A stretch of DNA of 64,000 bases. It comes from Bdellovibrionales bacterium Ga0074139 (GTDB lineage: Bacteria; Bdellovibrionota; Bdellovibrionia; Bdellovibrionales; Bdellovibrionaceae). Below are positions 54,271 through 63,506 of the stretch, in pieces. The translations under genes were made by a program, and so were the position numbers. The notes under the pieces are model-generated. The model saw nothing but the letters and a program-made list of their open reading frames with translations, searched no databases and was not told the origin of the DNA. Position 1 is the first letter of the stretch. Each line of letters starts with the position of its first letter. Where the stretch lies: positions 124,001-188,000 of the forward strand of contig LNEB01000013.1 in the NCBI GenBank assembly GCA_001464795.1, read 5' to 3'.

Positions 54271-55166
54271 TGAAATCCACTCCCTTGCACCTTGATAACA
54301 AAAAAGGACTTTTCAAAGTTGCCATCGTTTACAGAATTCACACCGACAAGGCTGTCAGTTCTGCTTTACAATTGGCTGGGCAGCTTAAAAAGCAAGGTAT
54401 TGAAGTGTACACAGCTCCTGAACAGAAAAAAATTCCTGGCACTGTGCTAATGAAACAAGCCAGGGAATTTCAAAAAATTTCTTTGGTTGTGGTTCTTGGT
54501 GGCGACGGAACTTATTTGCGTTCTGTTAGGTTGATGCAAACCCACCAAGTTCCCATCATTGGATTTAATATGGGAACCCTTGGTTACTTAGCCCATCACT
54601 CTCCTGAAAAATTAACGGATACTGTTTTAAAAACTTTAAATGGACAGATGTGTAAGCAAAACAGATCCAGACTGCAGGTCAGTGCTTACCGTAAGGGTTC
54701 AAAAAAACCCATGGTCTTAACAGCACTCAATGATGTGGTCTTAGAACGTGGATCGCACTCTCAATTAATTCATATCTCCATTAAATTAGATCACGATGAA
54801 GTTCATGATGTAAAAGCCGATGGACTTATTTTAGCCACACCCACCGGATCAACAGCCTACAATTTAGCAGCTGGTGGACCTATTTTAGATCCTGAGGCTC
54901 CTGCTTTTGTGATCACTCCAGTGGCTCCCCATTCTTTAACCCATAGACCTTTGGTAGTGGCAGACAATAAAGTCATTACCTTTCGAATGGAAAGCTTTAA
55001 AGCCATTGCTCATTTAGTTGTGGATGGCCAAAAAGTCATGGATCTCAAATCTGGTGATGAATTGCATTTTGAAAAATCTGAGATTGATCATCAGCTTGTC
55101 GTTGCAAAAAGTCATAACGATTACAAATTACTTAGAAAAAAATTGCTCTTCGGTCATAAAGTTTAA
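54270..55166 (+). CDS. nadK: NAD kinase
   Basis: Phosphorylates NAD to NADP with ATP or polyphosphate. The motif 'VVLGGDGTYLRS' has the catalytic GGDG; 'GFNMGTLGYLAHHSPEK', 'NDVVLERG', 'ATPTGSTAYNLAAGGPI' and 'PHSLTHRPLVV' are further family motifs. At 298 residues it is the normal length. The ATG shares one base with the peptidase stop (TAATG). It is next to recN, a common neighbour in other bacteria. Confidence 0.96.
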   Translation: MKSTPLHLDNKKGLFKVAIVYRIHTDKAVSSALQLAGQLKKQGIEVYTAPEQKKIPGTVLMKQAREFQKISLVVVLGGDGTYLRSVRLMQTHQVPIIGFNMGTLGYLAHHSPEKLTDTVLKTLNGQMCKQNRSRLQVSAYRKGSKKPMVLTALNDVVLERGSHSQLIHISIKLDHDEVHDVKADGLILATPTGSTAYNLAAGGPILDPEAPAFVITPVAPHSLTHRPLVVADNKVITFRMESFKAIAHLVVDGQKVMDLKSGDELHFEKSEIDHQLVVAKSHNDYKLLRKKLLFGHKV

Positions 55167-55182
55167 ACGCTAGAGGTGTTAG

Positions 55183-56877
55183 ATGTTACTAGAAATCAAA
55201 GTGAATCATTTTGCAATTATTGATCAGCTTCATTTGCAATTCAAAGATGGACTTAATATTTTAAGTGGTGAAACGGGATCTGGAAAATCAGTTTTACTTA
55301 AATCTCTTGGATTATTAATGGGTGGCAAAGCTTCCTCTGATACCGTTAGAACTGGCAGTGCCCAAGCCATTGTAGAAGGTTCTTTTGATTTAAAAACCCG
55401 AGCCGATGTGAAATCTCGGCTGATTGATATGGGCATCGATGTCGAAGACGATAGACTTGTTGTTCGTCGACTGATTTCAGCGGATGAAAAATCTAAAATT
55501 TACTTGAATGGGTCATTAAGCACTTTACAGAATTTACGAGAAATTGTGGCTCCCTTGATTGAAGTCACAGGGCAAAGTGTACCCTTGATTGAAATGACAG
55601 GGCAGCACGAAAATCGCCACCTTATGAGTAAGTCCTATCACTTGGATTTACTTGATCAATACGTAGGAACCCTGGAAAAGCGTCAGGTCTTTGAAACCAA
55701 ATACAATCACATGCAAAGTTTACTGGCTGAAATTCAAACCCTTCAAGGTCAGTCTCAAACTTTAAATCAAAGGCTGGATTACCTCGAGTATCAGCGAAAA
55801 GAAATAACGGACCTTGATCTCAGCCCTGGCGAAGACATGGAAATCGAGCAAAAAGTTAAAAAACTGAAAAATTCAGCCAGACTGATTCAGTTTGTTGAAA
55901 CGGCAGAAAATATTCTAGATGGTGATGAAGGATCAGTTCTAGAAAGAATGAAAACTGTGCTTAAAAAGGGGCAAGATTTAAGCTCTGTAGATCCTGTGTT
56001 GTTTTCTAAGTTAAGCTTACTTGAACAGGCTCAAAACCTCGTGGGTGAAACTTTATTTGAATTGGGTCAGTATTTAAAGTCCATCGATGTGGATCCATCC
56101 GAACTTGAGCAAATGGAAACCAGACTGAGTGATCTTCGAAAAATTCAAAAAAAATTCGGACCCACAGTGGATGATATTCTAAAATCATTGATTGAAATCG
56201 AAATTGAGATTTCTAATCTTCAAAAATCAGAACAAACTTTAGAAGCCAATAAAAAAGAAGTGGAAGTCTTAAAAAAAGACCTCAGCAAAATGGCCGATGA
56301 TCTTCATTTGCGGCGCTCTAAAGGGGTTAAGCTTCTGATTGACTCTGTGAATGCTGAACTTGAAGAGCTGAATATGAAGGGTGTTACTTTTCAAATTAAA
56401 ATTGAAAAACTGACGGAACTTTCTTCTTCAGGCTTCAGTGATGTGGAATTTTTAAGCCAAACAAGTCCCAAAGATCCCGCTCGTCCCCTTTCAAAATTTG
56501 CCTCCGGTGGGGAATTAAGTCGAATACTCCTCTCATTAAAACGCGTGGTGGGATCTTCTCAGTACCCTCGAACTTATTTGTTTGATGAAGTGGACACTGG
56601 CGTATCTGGTCCTACTGCTGAAAAGGTGGGTAAAAAGTTAAAATCCATTGCAAAAGGTCAGCAGGTTATTTGTGTGACTCATCTACCACAGGTGGCTGCA
56701 TTCGGAGATTCCCATTTCTTAATCCAAAAGAATCAGAAAAAAGACCGAGTGCAAATGGAAGTTTTGGATCTGGATTTTAATGCCCGGGTCGATGAAATTG
56801 CTAGACTCATTTCAGGCGAAAAAATCACAAAAACCTCTAAAGCTCATGCCCATGAATTGTTAAAATCATGCGAATAA
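55183..56877 (+). CDS. recN: DNA repair ATPase RecN
   Basis: An SMC-like ATPase that acts at double-strand breaks. Walker A is 'GETGSGKSVLLKSL', the coiled-coil arms run over about 150-380, and 'FASGGELSRILLSLKRV' with 'FDEVDTGVSG' give the C-terminal ABC parts. A ribosome site GAGGTG precedes the ATG. Residues near 124-143 carry a tandem 10-residue duplication (55552-55611) within the 'GQHEN' region that is otherwise single in the family. At 564 residues the protein is close to the usual length. Its last bases overlap the next gene by 10 nt. Confidence 0.95.
   Translation: MLLEIKVNHFAIIDQLHLQFKDGLNILSGETGSGKSVLLKSLGLLMGGKASSDTVRTGSAQAIVEGSFDLKTRADVKSRLIDMGIDVEDDRLVVRRLISADEKSKIYLNGSLSTLQNLREIVAPLIEVTGQSVPLIEMTGQHENRHLMSKSYHLDLLDQYVGTLEKRQVFETKYNHMQSLLAEIQTLQGQSQTLNQRLDYLEYQRKEITDLDLSPGEDMEIEQKVKKLKNSARLIQFVETAENILDGDEGSVLERMKTVLKKGQDLSSVDPVLFSKLSLLEQAQNLVGETLFELGQYLKSIDVDPSELEQMETRLSDLRKIQKKFGPTVDDILKSLIEIEIEISNLQKSEQTLEANKKEVEVLKKDLSKMADDLHLRRSKGVKLLIDSVNAELEELNMKGVTFQIKIEKLTELSSSGFSDVEFLSQTSPKDPARPLSKFASGGELSRILLSLKRVVGSSQYPRTYLFDEVDTGVSGPTAEKVGKKLKSIAKGQQVICVTHLPQVAAFGDSHFLIQKNQKKDRVQMEVLDLDFNARVDEIARLISGEKITKTSKAHAHELLKSCE
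55552..55611 (+). repeat. 30-bp tandem duplication inside recN
   Basis: Units 55552-55581 and 55582-55611 match at 20 of their first 22 bases and encode 'PLIEVTGQSV' then 'PLIEMTGQHE'. The second copy carries the usual 'GQHE' of RecN; the first looks inserted. Confidence 0.75.
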
Positions 56878-59006
56878 AATTTCAGCTGCTGTTGGCTTTT
56901 GCTGTTACAGGGCTTTTACTCCAAGGATGCCAAATGAAAACCAAGCCCGATGCTTTTGCTGTAAACAAAATTGAATTTCCAGTGGCTGAAAAAAAAGTTA
57001 AAAAAATGCAGATCCATGGAGACCTAAGACAAGATCCTTATTACTGGATGAAGGATCGAAAGAATCCTAAGATTGTGTCTTATTTAAACGAAGAAAATTC
57101 AGTGTTCGAAAAGTTTATTCAGGCCAACAAAAAACAAACAGATCATATTTTCAATGAACTTAAAAAAAGAACGGCCGAAGACGACACCACCTATCCCGTT
57201 AAGGATAAGGACTTCTACTACTGGTCAGAAGTTAAAAAAGGCAAAGAGTATAGAATTTTTTATCGCAGCACGGATGAAGCTAAAAAGAAAAATGTTGAAA
57301 TCCTGATTGATGAAAATGAACTGGCGAAAGGACATCAATATTTAAGTACAACCGGGCCACGCATCAGTCCCGATCAAACGCTGATGTCCTACGCTATGGA
57401 TACTCAAGGTCGAAGATTCTACACTCACTATTTCAAGAATCTAAAATCGGGAAAGGTGTTAGATACGGTCATCGAATCTGTCAGTTCAAGTTTAGTTTGG
57501 TCCAATGACAATGAAACTGTTTTTTACGTTAAAATGGATCCTGAAACCCTTAGGGCTTATCAAGTTTACAGATTCCACGTTCCTTCTGGAAAAAATGAAT
57601 TAGTCTTTGAAGAAAAAGATTCTGAATTCAGTATTGGGATCGACAAAAGTTCCAATGACCAGTACATCATGCTTTATTCCTACCACCTGCAAACCATTGA
57701 AATTCGCTTCATGGATGCTGGAAATCCTCTGGCCAAATTTCAACTTTTCAGAAAAAGAAAAAAAGGTGTTCGAGATGTTCTAGAGGCAGGTAAAAATCAC
57801 TTCTATTTACTAACAAACGAAAATGATAAAAATTTTGAAGTTTTTCAGTTCTTACCAGAAGATTTTAAAAACCCTAAAAAATGGACTCTTTTAAAGAAAA
57901 AATCGAAAGATATTTACATCGAGGGCATTGAAACTCTTGATGGTTACGTTGTGTTCTTCCAAAAGCTCAATGGTCTTGATGAAGTTTTAGTTTTTGATGA
58001 AACTAAGAATAGTTCAAGACTTCTTAGTTTTGATGATGAATCTTATTCCATAGAATCTGCCATCGCTGGTGACTTCACACAGTCAAAATTTCGAATCTCT
58101 TACAATTCACTTAGGATTCCTGAAAGATTAATCGAAGTTGATTTCAAAACTTTAAAGCAAAAAACCCTTAAAGAAAGACCTGTTCCCAATTTTGATTCCA
58201 ATTCTTACCGCACCGAGCGCAAACTGATCAAATCTCGTGATGGAAAGTTAATTCCTGTTTCATTACTGATGAAAAAGAATTTCAACACAAAAAAACCAGG
58301 CCCTCTTATGGTTTATGGATATGGATCCTATGGTCATGCCATAAAGCCTGAACTCGCTTTATCGCCTTTAAGCTTAGTAGACCGAGGCTTTGTGTATGCC
58401 ATCGCTCACATCCGGGGCGGTGATGACCTTGGCCGTGAATGGTACGACGGTGGGCGCATGAAAAATAAGATGAATACTTTCAACGATTTTATTGATGTCA
58501 CCGATGGTCTTATAAGCCTTGGTTACGGAAAAAAAGGCCACATCTATGCACGCGGGGGAAGTGCCGGTGGACTTCTGATGGGGGCCATTGCGAACATTAG
58601 ACCAGAGCTTTACAGCGGCTTGGTTGCTGAAGTTCCCTTTGTGGATGTGCTAACAACCATGTTGGATGATACGATTCCTTTAACAACCTTTGAGTACCAA
58701 GAATGGGGTAATCCTAATATTAAATCTCAGTACAATTGGATGAAAGAATACTCACCCTACGATAATGTGGAAAAAAAGGCCTATCCCAATATGCTAGTCA
58801 GGTCTGGATTTCATGATTCTCAAGTACAGTACTGGGAACCTACAAAATGGGTTGCCAAATTACGCGAGCACAATACTGCTGATACATTAATTTTACTGCG
58901 CACCAATATGGAAGCTGGACATGGTGGTCTTTCAGGACGCTATCAAAGACTTCAAGAAGCAGCTGAAATGATCAGCTTTTTGTTGTGGTTAGAAAATAAA
59001 AAGTAA
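56868..59006 (+). CDS. Lipid-anchored prolyl oligopeptidase-family peptidase (oligopeptidase B-like)
   Basis: A 712-residue S9A serine peptidase with an N-terminal propeller region and a C-terminal alpha/beta hydrolase domain. The nucleophile is Ser565 in 'GGSAGG'; acid and His are in 'SGFHDSQVQYWEP' and 'MEAGHGGLSGR'. 'YGYGSYG' and 'HIRGGDDLGREWYDGGR' (in pieces) match oligopeptidase B. A lipobox 'LLQGC' near residue 21 indicates that this one is exported and anchored, whereas S9A enzymes are usually cytosolic. It overlaps recN by 10 nt. Its stop is 2 nt from that of the convergent gene. Confidence 0.9.
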   Translation: MRIKFQLLLAFAVTGLLLQGCQMKTKPDAFAVNKIEFPVAEKKVKKMQIHGDLRQDPYYWMKDRKNPKIVSYLNEENSVFEKFIQANKKQTDHIFNELKKRTAEDDTTYPVKDKDFYYWSEVKKGKEYRIFYRSTDEAKKKNVEILIDENELAKGHQYLSTTGPRISPDQTLMSYAMDTQGRRFYTHYFKNLKSGKVLDTVIESVSSSLVWSNDNETVFYVKMDPETLRAYQVYRFHVPSGKNELVFEEKDSEFSIGIDKSSNDQYIMLYSYHLQTIEIRFMDAGNPLAKFQLFRKRKKGVRDVLEAGKNHFYLLTNENDKNFEVFQFLPEDFKNPKKWTLLKKKSKDIYIEGIETLDGYVVFFQKLNGLDEVLVFDETKNSSRLLSFDDESYSIESAIAGDFTQSKFRISYNSLRIPERLIEVDFKTLKQKTLKERPVPNFDSNSYRTERKLIKSRDGKLIPVSLLMKKNFNTKKPGPLMVYGYGSYGHAIKPELALSPLSLVDRGFVYAIAHIRGGDDLGREWYDGGRMKNKMNTFNDFIDVTDGLISLGYGKKGHIYARGGSAGGLLMGAIANIRPELYSGLVAEVPFVDVLTTMLDDTIPLTTFEYQEWGNPNIKSQYNWMKEYSPYDNVEKKAYPNMLVRSGFHDSQVQYWEPTKWVAKLREHNTADTLILLRTNMEAGHGGLSGRYQRLQEAAEMISFLLWLENKK

Positions 59007-59008
59007 GA

Positions 59009-59908
59009 TTACTTTAAATACTTATTAAGAGGCCCATTTTTATCATCCACGATTCCGTTTAAGATTCTTAGCATCTCATCGGAATCAATGGGTCTTAGAA
59101 CAGATATCGTAGAAATAAATTTTTTGTGTTCATCAAATAATGCTGAAGTTGCAATATCACAACGAATCGTGGAACCATCTTTTTTTAATAGTGATGTATA
59201 AGTCAGATGATGAGAACCCGTTTCCATCACTTTTTTTAATCCTTCAACGGCTTCGGGATGCATGGGCTTGGTATAAAGATCAAAGATGGATTTTCCAATC
59301 AGTTCACTATCTGCATAGCCCAAAACATCGTGAGATCGTTTATTGGCCATTAAAATAATTCCTTTTTCATTCACAGCATGCATCATGTAAGGAGTTTCAT
59401 GAAAAACCTGGGCATAAACTTCAAGATGTTTTTCGATTTGAGTTACTTTTAATAAAGCAAGTCTCAATCTTGTTTCTGATTCTTTTAACTTTTCCTTTAA
59501 ATTAATTCCTGGATTATTTTGCCCGATCATAGCTCGCATTAGGTCTTTCGGGCTTATAATCCCTACGATTTGATCGGATTTGTTTTTAACTAAAATCCTG
59601 TGAGTGGGAGCAGCCACCATTTGTTTTAACACTTCACTGATCGGTGCTACTTCTTCGACAAAAATAATGGGATCCAATAAGTCAGTATGATGGGCCACTT
59701 TATCAGCTGCCGTCATTTTTGAACGGTGTAACATATAGGCTTTTGTTAAGCAGAGCTCTGACAGCATACCGATGGGTAAATGATTACTGCCAAGAACCGG
59801 ACTTGAGGTAATACCTTGTTCTAAAAAAAGTTTCATGACGTCTTCGAGTCGATCAGACCCAAGAACTGTTTTTGGTTTTGGAGTCATTATTTCTTGAGCT
59901 GTTCTCAT
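59009..59908 (-). CDS. CBS-pair and PAS-domain protein
   Basis: A 299-residue cytosolic protein. A tandem CBS pair covers about 1-125 ('AQEIMTPKPKTVLGSDRLED', 'HRILVKNKSDQIVGIISPKD'), and a PAS domain about 155-285 ('AVNEKGIILMANKRSHDVLG', 'IGKSIFDLY'). CBS pairs often bind adenine nucleotides and PAS domains sense small ligands; no output domain is visible. It may be a cytosolic signalling adaptor. A Fur-consensus-like sequence lies before its start. It is the last gene of a pair with the NUDIX gene. Confidence 0.85.
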   Translation of the reverse strand: MRTAQEIMTPKPKTVLGSDRLEDVMKLFLEQGITSSPVLGSNHLPIGMLSELCLTKAYMLHRSKMTAADKVAHHTDLLDPIIFVEEVAPISEVLKQMVAAPTHRILVKNKSDQIVGIISPKDLMRAMIGQNNPGINLKEKLKESETRLRLALLKVTQIEKHLEVYAQVFHETPYMMHAVNEKGIILMANKRSHDVLGYADSELIGKSIFDLYTKPMHPEAVEGLKKVMETGSHHLTYTSLLKKDGSTIRCDIATSALFDEHKKFISTISVLRPIDSDEMLRILNGIVDDKNGPLNKYLK

Positions 59909-59923
59909 GATTGATTACCTACC

Positions 59924-59942
59924 GATCATGATAATCCTAATT
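59924..59942. promoter_or_regulatory. Fur-consensus-like sequence before the CBS-PAS gene
   Basis: This 19-base stretch matches the classical Fur consensus at 15 positions by eye. It lies in the 32-nt gap before the CBS-PAS start, reaching the NUDIX stop. Neither neighbour has an iron role, so chance in AT-rich DNA is a real possibility. Confidence 0.3.
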
Positions 59943-60471
59943 ATTTATTGATGAAATTCCAATACCAAAAAAGTCCAACCAGGGTTTTCACATCTGTGAT
60001 CTCGCCTTTTTGTACCATTACTTTTAGTTTAGAAGATTCTAAACTTATGACCTCAAGCTCTTCACCTGGATCTAAGTTTGCAGGTCCTGCTTTTAGATTT
60101 GTCGCTAAATAAATATGCATTTCTTCATCTGCATAACCAATTACAGGGTGAATGATGGTCATCAGTTGCATTTGATCGGTTGTGTATCCGGTCTCTTCTT
60201 GTAACTCTCTGTGAGCTGTTTTGATGGGCTCTTCACCTGCATCTTTTTTTCCTGCAGGTAATTCATAAAATACTTTTCTTAATGCATGTCTGTACTGTTT
60301 AACTAAAAGAATTTCGCCGTTATCAAGAACAGGAAGAATAACAGCTGCTCCCGGATGCTTAATGTACTCTCGGTAGGATAGATGACCTTTTGCTGTTTTG
60401 ATTTGATCACGAGTGACTTTTAAAAACTGCCCTTGAAACACAATTTCACTTTTAAGAACTTTTTCTGACAT
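59941..60471 (-). CDS. NUDIX hydrolase, ADP-ribose pyrophosphatase-like
   Basis: A 176-residue NUDIX enzyme. The Nudix box is 'GKKDAGEEPIKTAHRELQ' followed by 'EETGY', which matches Gx5Ex7REUxEExGU. 'YREYIKHPGAAVILPVLD' upstream and the missing extra domains resemble ADP-ribose pyrophosphatases of the NudF type. It hydrolyses a nucleoside diphosphate sugar, probably ADP-ribose, with Mg. It has its own ATG and precedes the CBS-PAS gene; a short palindrome AGACTTTAGTCT lies just upstream of the start. Confidence 0.9.
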   Translation of the reverse strand: MSEKVLKSEIVFQGQFLKVTRDQIKTAKGHLSYREYIKHPGAAVILPVLDNGEILLVKQYRHALRKVFYELPAGKKDAGEEPIKTAHRELQEETGYTTDQMQLMTIIHPVIGYADEEMHIYLATNLKAGPANLDPGEELEVISLESSKLKVMVQKGEITDVKTLVGLFWYWNFINK

Positions 60472-60560
60472 AGACTTTAGTCTTTCATATTGACTGACTT
60501 AAATCGAGTCTTAGTTGTTATTTTTAGTTAATGCCTAGATCCTATACATTGGGAGGTTTT

Positions 60561-61304
60561 ATGAACAAATCCTTATTGTTACTTTTTAGCGTCACAATAT
60601 TTTTCATCAGTAACGTGGCTGAAGCACAACGACGGTCTGGTGGGTCATCACGAAGAGGTGTTTCTTTAAGTGGTGAACATTCCCTCTCTTTTGGTGTGGG
60701 TTTGATCACGGCAGAACAAAACAATCTTGATACTTTGATAGATAATGCCAACACGGGTGGTGGCAATGTTAAGAATTTTGAGAGTGGTCTAGAGCTATTT
60801 ACTCAATATGGTATTCGCTTTGATGGATCCTGGTGGGGAGTTGTGTTTCGCCCGTCCTACATGAGCCAATCAACAGATGGTACCTGCAACACAGGCCAGA
60901 GTTGTAAATACAGTGTAACTGGATATTCATTTTTTCCCATGATCAAAATGGTTCCATTAGAAAATGAATTGATAAAATTATTTTTTCAGTTCGGCCTTGG
61001 CTATGGAAGCATGAATGGTGAAATTAAACAGGGAACTGGATCCATGAAATTTAAAGGCTCTGCTTTTGGTACGATTGCTGGACTAGGAGTGGATTTTTGT
61101 TTAACAGAAAGTCACTGCGTAACCGTTGAAGGTAACTTGCGCTACTTACCCATCGAAAGAAATTTAGTGACCAGTACGAATGGCACATTCACCGCTGGAT
61201 TAACAGGTGCTAATTCTGGTGATGAAGTGGAGTACAATGGATCTGACTTATCAACAACCTTATCCGGTCTTCAAGGAATGGTTTCATACACAATTATGTT
61301 TTGA
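60561..61304 (+). CDS. Outer-membrane-type protein of unknown function
   Basis: A 247-residue exported protein with signal peptide ending near 'NVAEA'. The ATG at 60561 follows GGGAGG; an ATG at 60531 would add ten residues upstream of that site. The mature part is strand-rich with Gly and aromatic residues ('GLELFTQYGIRFDGSWWGVV', 'QFGLGYGSMNGEI'), typical of small OM barrels, ending in 'MVSYTIMF'. A disulfide-like Cys pair is present. It has no recognised family. The stop overlaps the convergent lpxH by 11 nt. Confidence 0.7.
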   Translation: MNKSLLLLFSVTIFFISNVAEAQRRSGGSSRRGVSLSGEHSLSFGVGLITAEQNNLDTLIDNANTGGGNVKNFESGLELFTQYGIRFDGSWWGVVFRPSYMSQSTDGTCNTGQSCKYSVTGYSFFPMIKMVPLENELIKLFFQFGLGYGSMNGEIKQGTGSMKFKGSAFGTIAGLGVDFCLTESHCVTVEGNLRYLPIERNLVTSTNGTFTAGLTGANSGDEVEYNGSDLSTTLSGLQGMVSYTIMF

Positions 61305-62046
61305 TCCAATGAATATCAGAGCCTTCAATACACAATATTGGGGGTTCTGTTTCTTCTCCGCGCCAAGTACCTAGATTAATGTTTCTAATAATTTTCCCAT
61401 CCACATCAAAGACTTCATCAACTTTAACATGCATATGACCTGTAATAATCAGATCAAAGGGTTTTTCTAAGAAGCTTCTTTTACCATGAATACGAATCAT
61501 GTCTTTAATTTCTTCTTCATTTTGAAGACGAAATTGATGACTTCTATCGCGTGATTTTTTTGATAATTGGGAACCTAGCCAATTCCAAAAAGATCCTGGC
61601 AAAGAATGTGCTAAAAACTGGCTGAAAGGATTTTGTGTAAAAGCTTTCCATTTTAAATATGCTTGATCATCAAGATTAATTAAATCTCCATGTTCTATTC
61701 TTACTTTCAATTCACCAATATTTTCGTAATGAGCTTTTTTATAAACGTGAAAGCCCATTTGATCTTTCCAAAAAGGCTTTAGATGCAGATCGTGATTGCC
61801 TTCAAAGTAGACTAACCTGGAACCTTTTTCCTTTAATTGTTTTAAAGGGACTAACAGGGGGGCAAATTTTTTAACAAAAACTTTATGATCGGATAGCCAA
61901 AGATCAAAGATATCACCTAATAAATAAAGGTCACAAGGCGTATCCTGCAAAGCTAAATAACGAAAAAAGCGTAATAGATTTTGTCCATTAAGCTCTTCCA
62001 TATTTTCTAAATGAATATCAGAAATGAAATAGGCTCTTCGCTGCAT
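61294..62046 (-). CDS. lpxH: UDP-2,3-diacylglucosamine diphosphatase (LpxH-like)
   Basis: A 250-residue calcineurin-like phosphoesterase that would cleave UDP-2,3-diacylglucosamine to lipid X and UMP in lipid A synthesis, at the inner membrane's cytosolic face. Metal motifs are 'YFISDIHLE', 'LYLLGDIFDLW', 'YFEGNHDLHL', 'IEHGDLI' and 'IITGHMHVKV'. The first is DIH rather than the DLH of enteric LpxH. It shares one base with the ftsZ stop (TAATG), so it is co-transcribed with ftsZ. An LpxH assignment over other phosphoesterases is likely by length and motif spacing. Confidence 0.85.
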   Translation of the reverse strand: MQRRAYFISDIHLENMEELNGQNLLRFFRYLALQDTPCDLYLLGDIFDLWLSDHKVFVKKFAPLLVPLKQLKEKGSRLVYFEGNHDLHLKPFWKDQMGFHVYKKAHYENIGELKVRIEHGDLINLDDQAYLKWKAFTQNPFSQFLAHSLPGSFWNWLGSQLSKKSRDRSHQFRLQNEEEIKDMIRIHGKRSFLEKPFDLIITGHMHVKVDEVFDVDGKIIRNINLGTWRGEETEPPILCIEGSDIHWIKT

Positions 62047-63467
62047 TACGGTTTACTGATATCGAAGCCCTGCTTTTTACGAATGAAAGCAGGAACATCA
62101 AGATTCTGAGGAAAAGGAGAAGTGGCCACTTCACGAGCCAGCCTTCTAGCTTCTTCCAATGACTCCCGCTCCATATCCACATTCATAGTCAGCTGTTCAG
62201 GCTGAGGCTGACGAGATTTCATTTCTTGATTTTCACGAAATGCTCGAGCTTTTGCTAAAAGTAAATCTCGTGCAGTCAAAGCTTCATCAGAATTTAGAAC
62301 TGCAGGAGCCGGCGTAGCTTGAGCCACTGGAGCAGGTGCTGGTGCTGGTTGCGTTTCAATCGATGGAGCTGTTGGCAAAACAACGGGATGTTCTTGAGTG
62401 AATTGTGCAATGGCTGATTGCACATTCATGATTGTGGGAACAGGTGCTTCCACTTTCATCATTTGAGCTTGCTGCTGAGAAATGATGCTGACTGGAGAAA
62501 TCTGCGCCTCTTCTTTTCCAAAACCAGTAGCAATAACTGTCACACGAACTTCATCACCCATGTTTTCATCGATAACAGCACCGAAGATGATTTCTGCATC
62601 TTCATGGGCCGCTTCTTTGATTAATGTGGAAGCTTCATCAACTTCAAACAAAGTGAGATCAGGGCCTGCGGTTACATTAATAATTATTCCAGTGGCACCG
62701 TCTATTTTAATACTATCAAGAAGTGGCGAAGAAATGGCTGCACTAGCCGCAATCAACGCACGGTTTTCACCGCGAGCAGCGCCAGTTCCCATGATAGCCA
62801 TACCTTTTTCTTTCATGATTGTGCGTACGTCAGCGAAATCCAAATTGATCAAACCACGGATGTTAATAAGATCAGAAATTCCTTTTACAGCTTGATGAAG
62901 AACGCTATCAGCTTTTTTAAAAGTTTCTATTAAGGGCATTTTATCGCCAGCAATTGAAAGAAGCTTTTGATTGGGCACAACAATCAGTGTGTCCACATTG
63001 TCTTTCAATTCTTGCAGACCTTGAAGAGCGTGCTTTTCACGTTTTTTACCTTCAAACATAAAAGGCTTTGTCACTACACCAATAGTAAGAGCTCCTAATT
63101 CACGTGCAATTTTTGCAACGATGGGAGCGCCACCAGTTCCAGTACCGCCACCCATTCCAGCTGTTACAAAAACCATGTCAGCGCCTTGTAGTTGCTCGAC
63201 GATTTCATTGTAAGATTCGATGGCTGCACGTCTACCGATATCAGGATTGGCGCCAGCGCCTAAACCTTTAGTCAATTCTTTACCTAATTGAATTTTTTGT
63301 CCCGCTTTGTGCGAATTCAGTGCTTGAATGTCAGTATTTGCAACTACGAACTCTACACCTGTCATTCCACCATCAATCATCGTAGTGACGGCATTGTTTC
63401 CACCACCGCCAACACCAACAACTTTGATGTTCGCCCCGATATTTATATTTTCTTCGAGCTCAAACAT
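62046..63467 (-). CDS. ftsZ: Cell division protein FtsZ
   Basis: The tubulin-like GTPase that forms the division ring. The N-terminal core has '[13 protein letters not shown]' and the tubulin signature '[13 protein letters not shown]' with '[11 protein letters not shown]'-type sequence in '[18 protein letters not shown]'. A Pro/Ala-rich linker ('[17 protein letters not shown]') covers about 370-390. The conserved C-terminal peptide is '[10 protein letters not shown]', followed by a short tail. At 473 residues it is long because of the linker. It has a GGGGGAAA ribosome site and follows ftsA by 39 nt. It is coupled to lpxH downstream. Confidence 0.97.
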   Translation of the reverse strand: MFELEENINIGANIKVVGVGGGGNNAVTTMIDGGMTGVEFVVANTDIQALNSHKAGQKIQLGKELTKGLGAGANPDIGRRAAIESYNEIVEQLQGADMVFVTAGMGGGTGTGGAPIVAKIARELGALTIGVVTKPFMFEGKKREKHALQGLQELKDNVDTLIVVPNQKLLSIAGDKMPLIETFKKADSVLHQAVKGISDLINIRGLINLDFADVRTIMKEKGMAIMGTGAARGENRALIAASAAISSPLLDSIKIDGATGIIINVTAGPDLTLFEVDEASTLIKEAAHEDAEIIFGAVIDENMGDEVRVTVIATGFGKEEAQISPVSIISQQQAQMMKVEAPVPTIMNVQSAIAQFTQEHPVVLPTAPSIETQPAPAPAPVAQATPAPAVLNSDEALTARDLLLAKARAFRENQEMKSRQPQPEQLTMNVDMERESLEEARRLAREVATSPFPQNLDVPAFIRKKQGFDISKP

Positions 63468-63506
63468 ATTTCCCCCAGGTTTCTAATATTAAAAAAACTT
63501 TTAAAC

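Noticed and set aside
60472-60483. AGACTTTAGTCT palindrome before the NUDIX gene as an operator
   Set aside because: Only five-base arms; such palindromes are frequent in AT-rich spacers, and no second copy was found nearby.
62482-62895. 137-codon plus-strand frame over ftsZ
   Set aside because: Antisense to conserved FtsZ sequence, with Ser/Ala/Pro-rich composition expected of an antisense frame.
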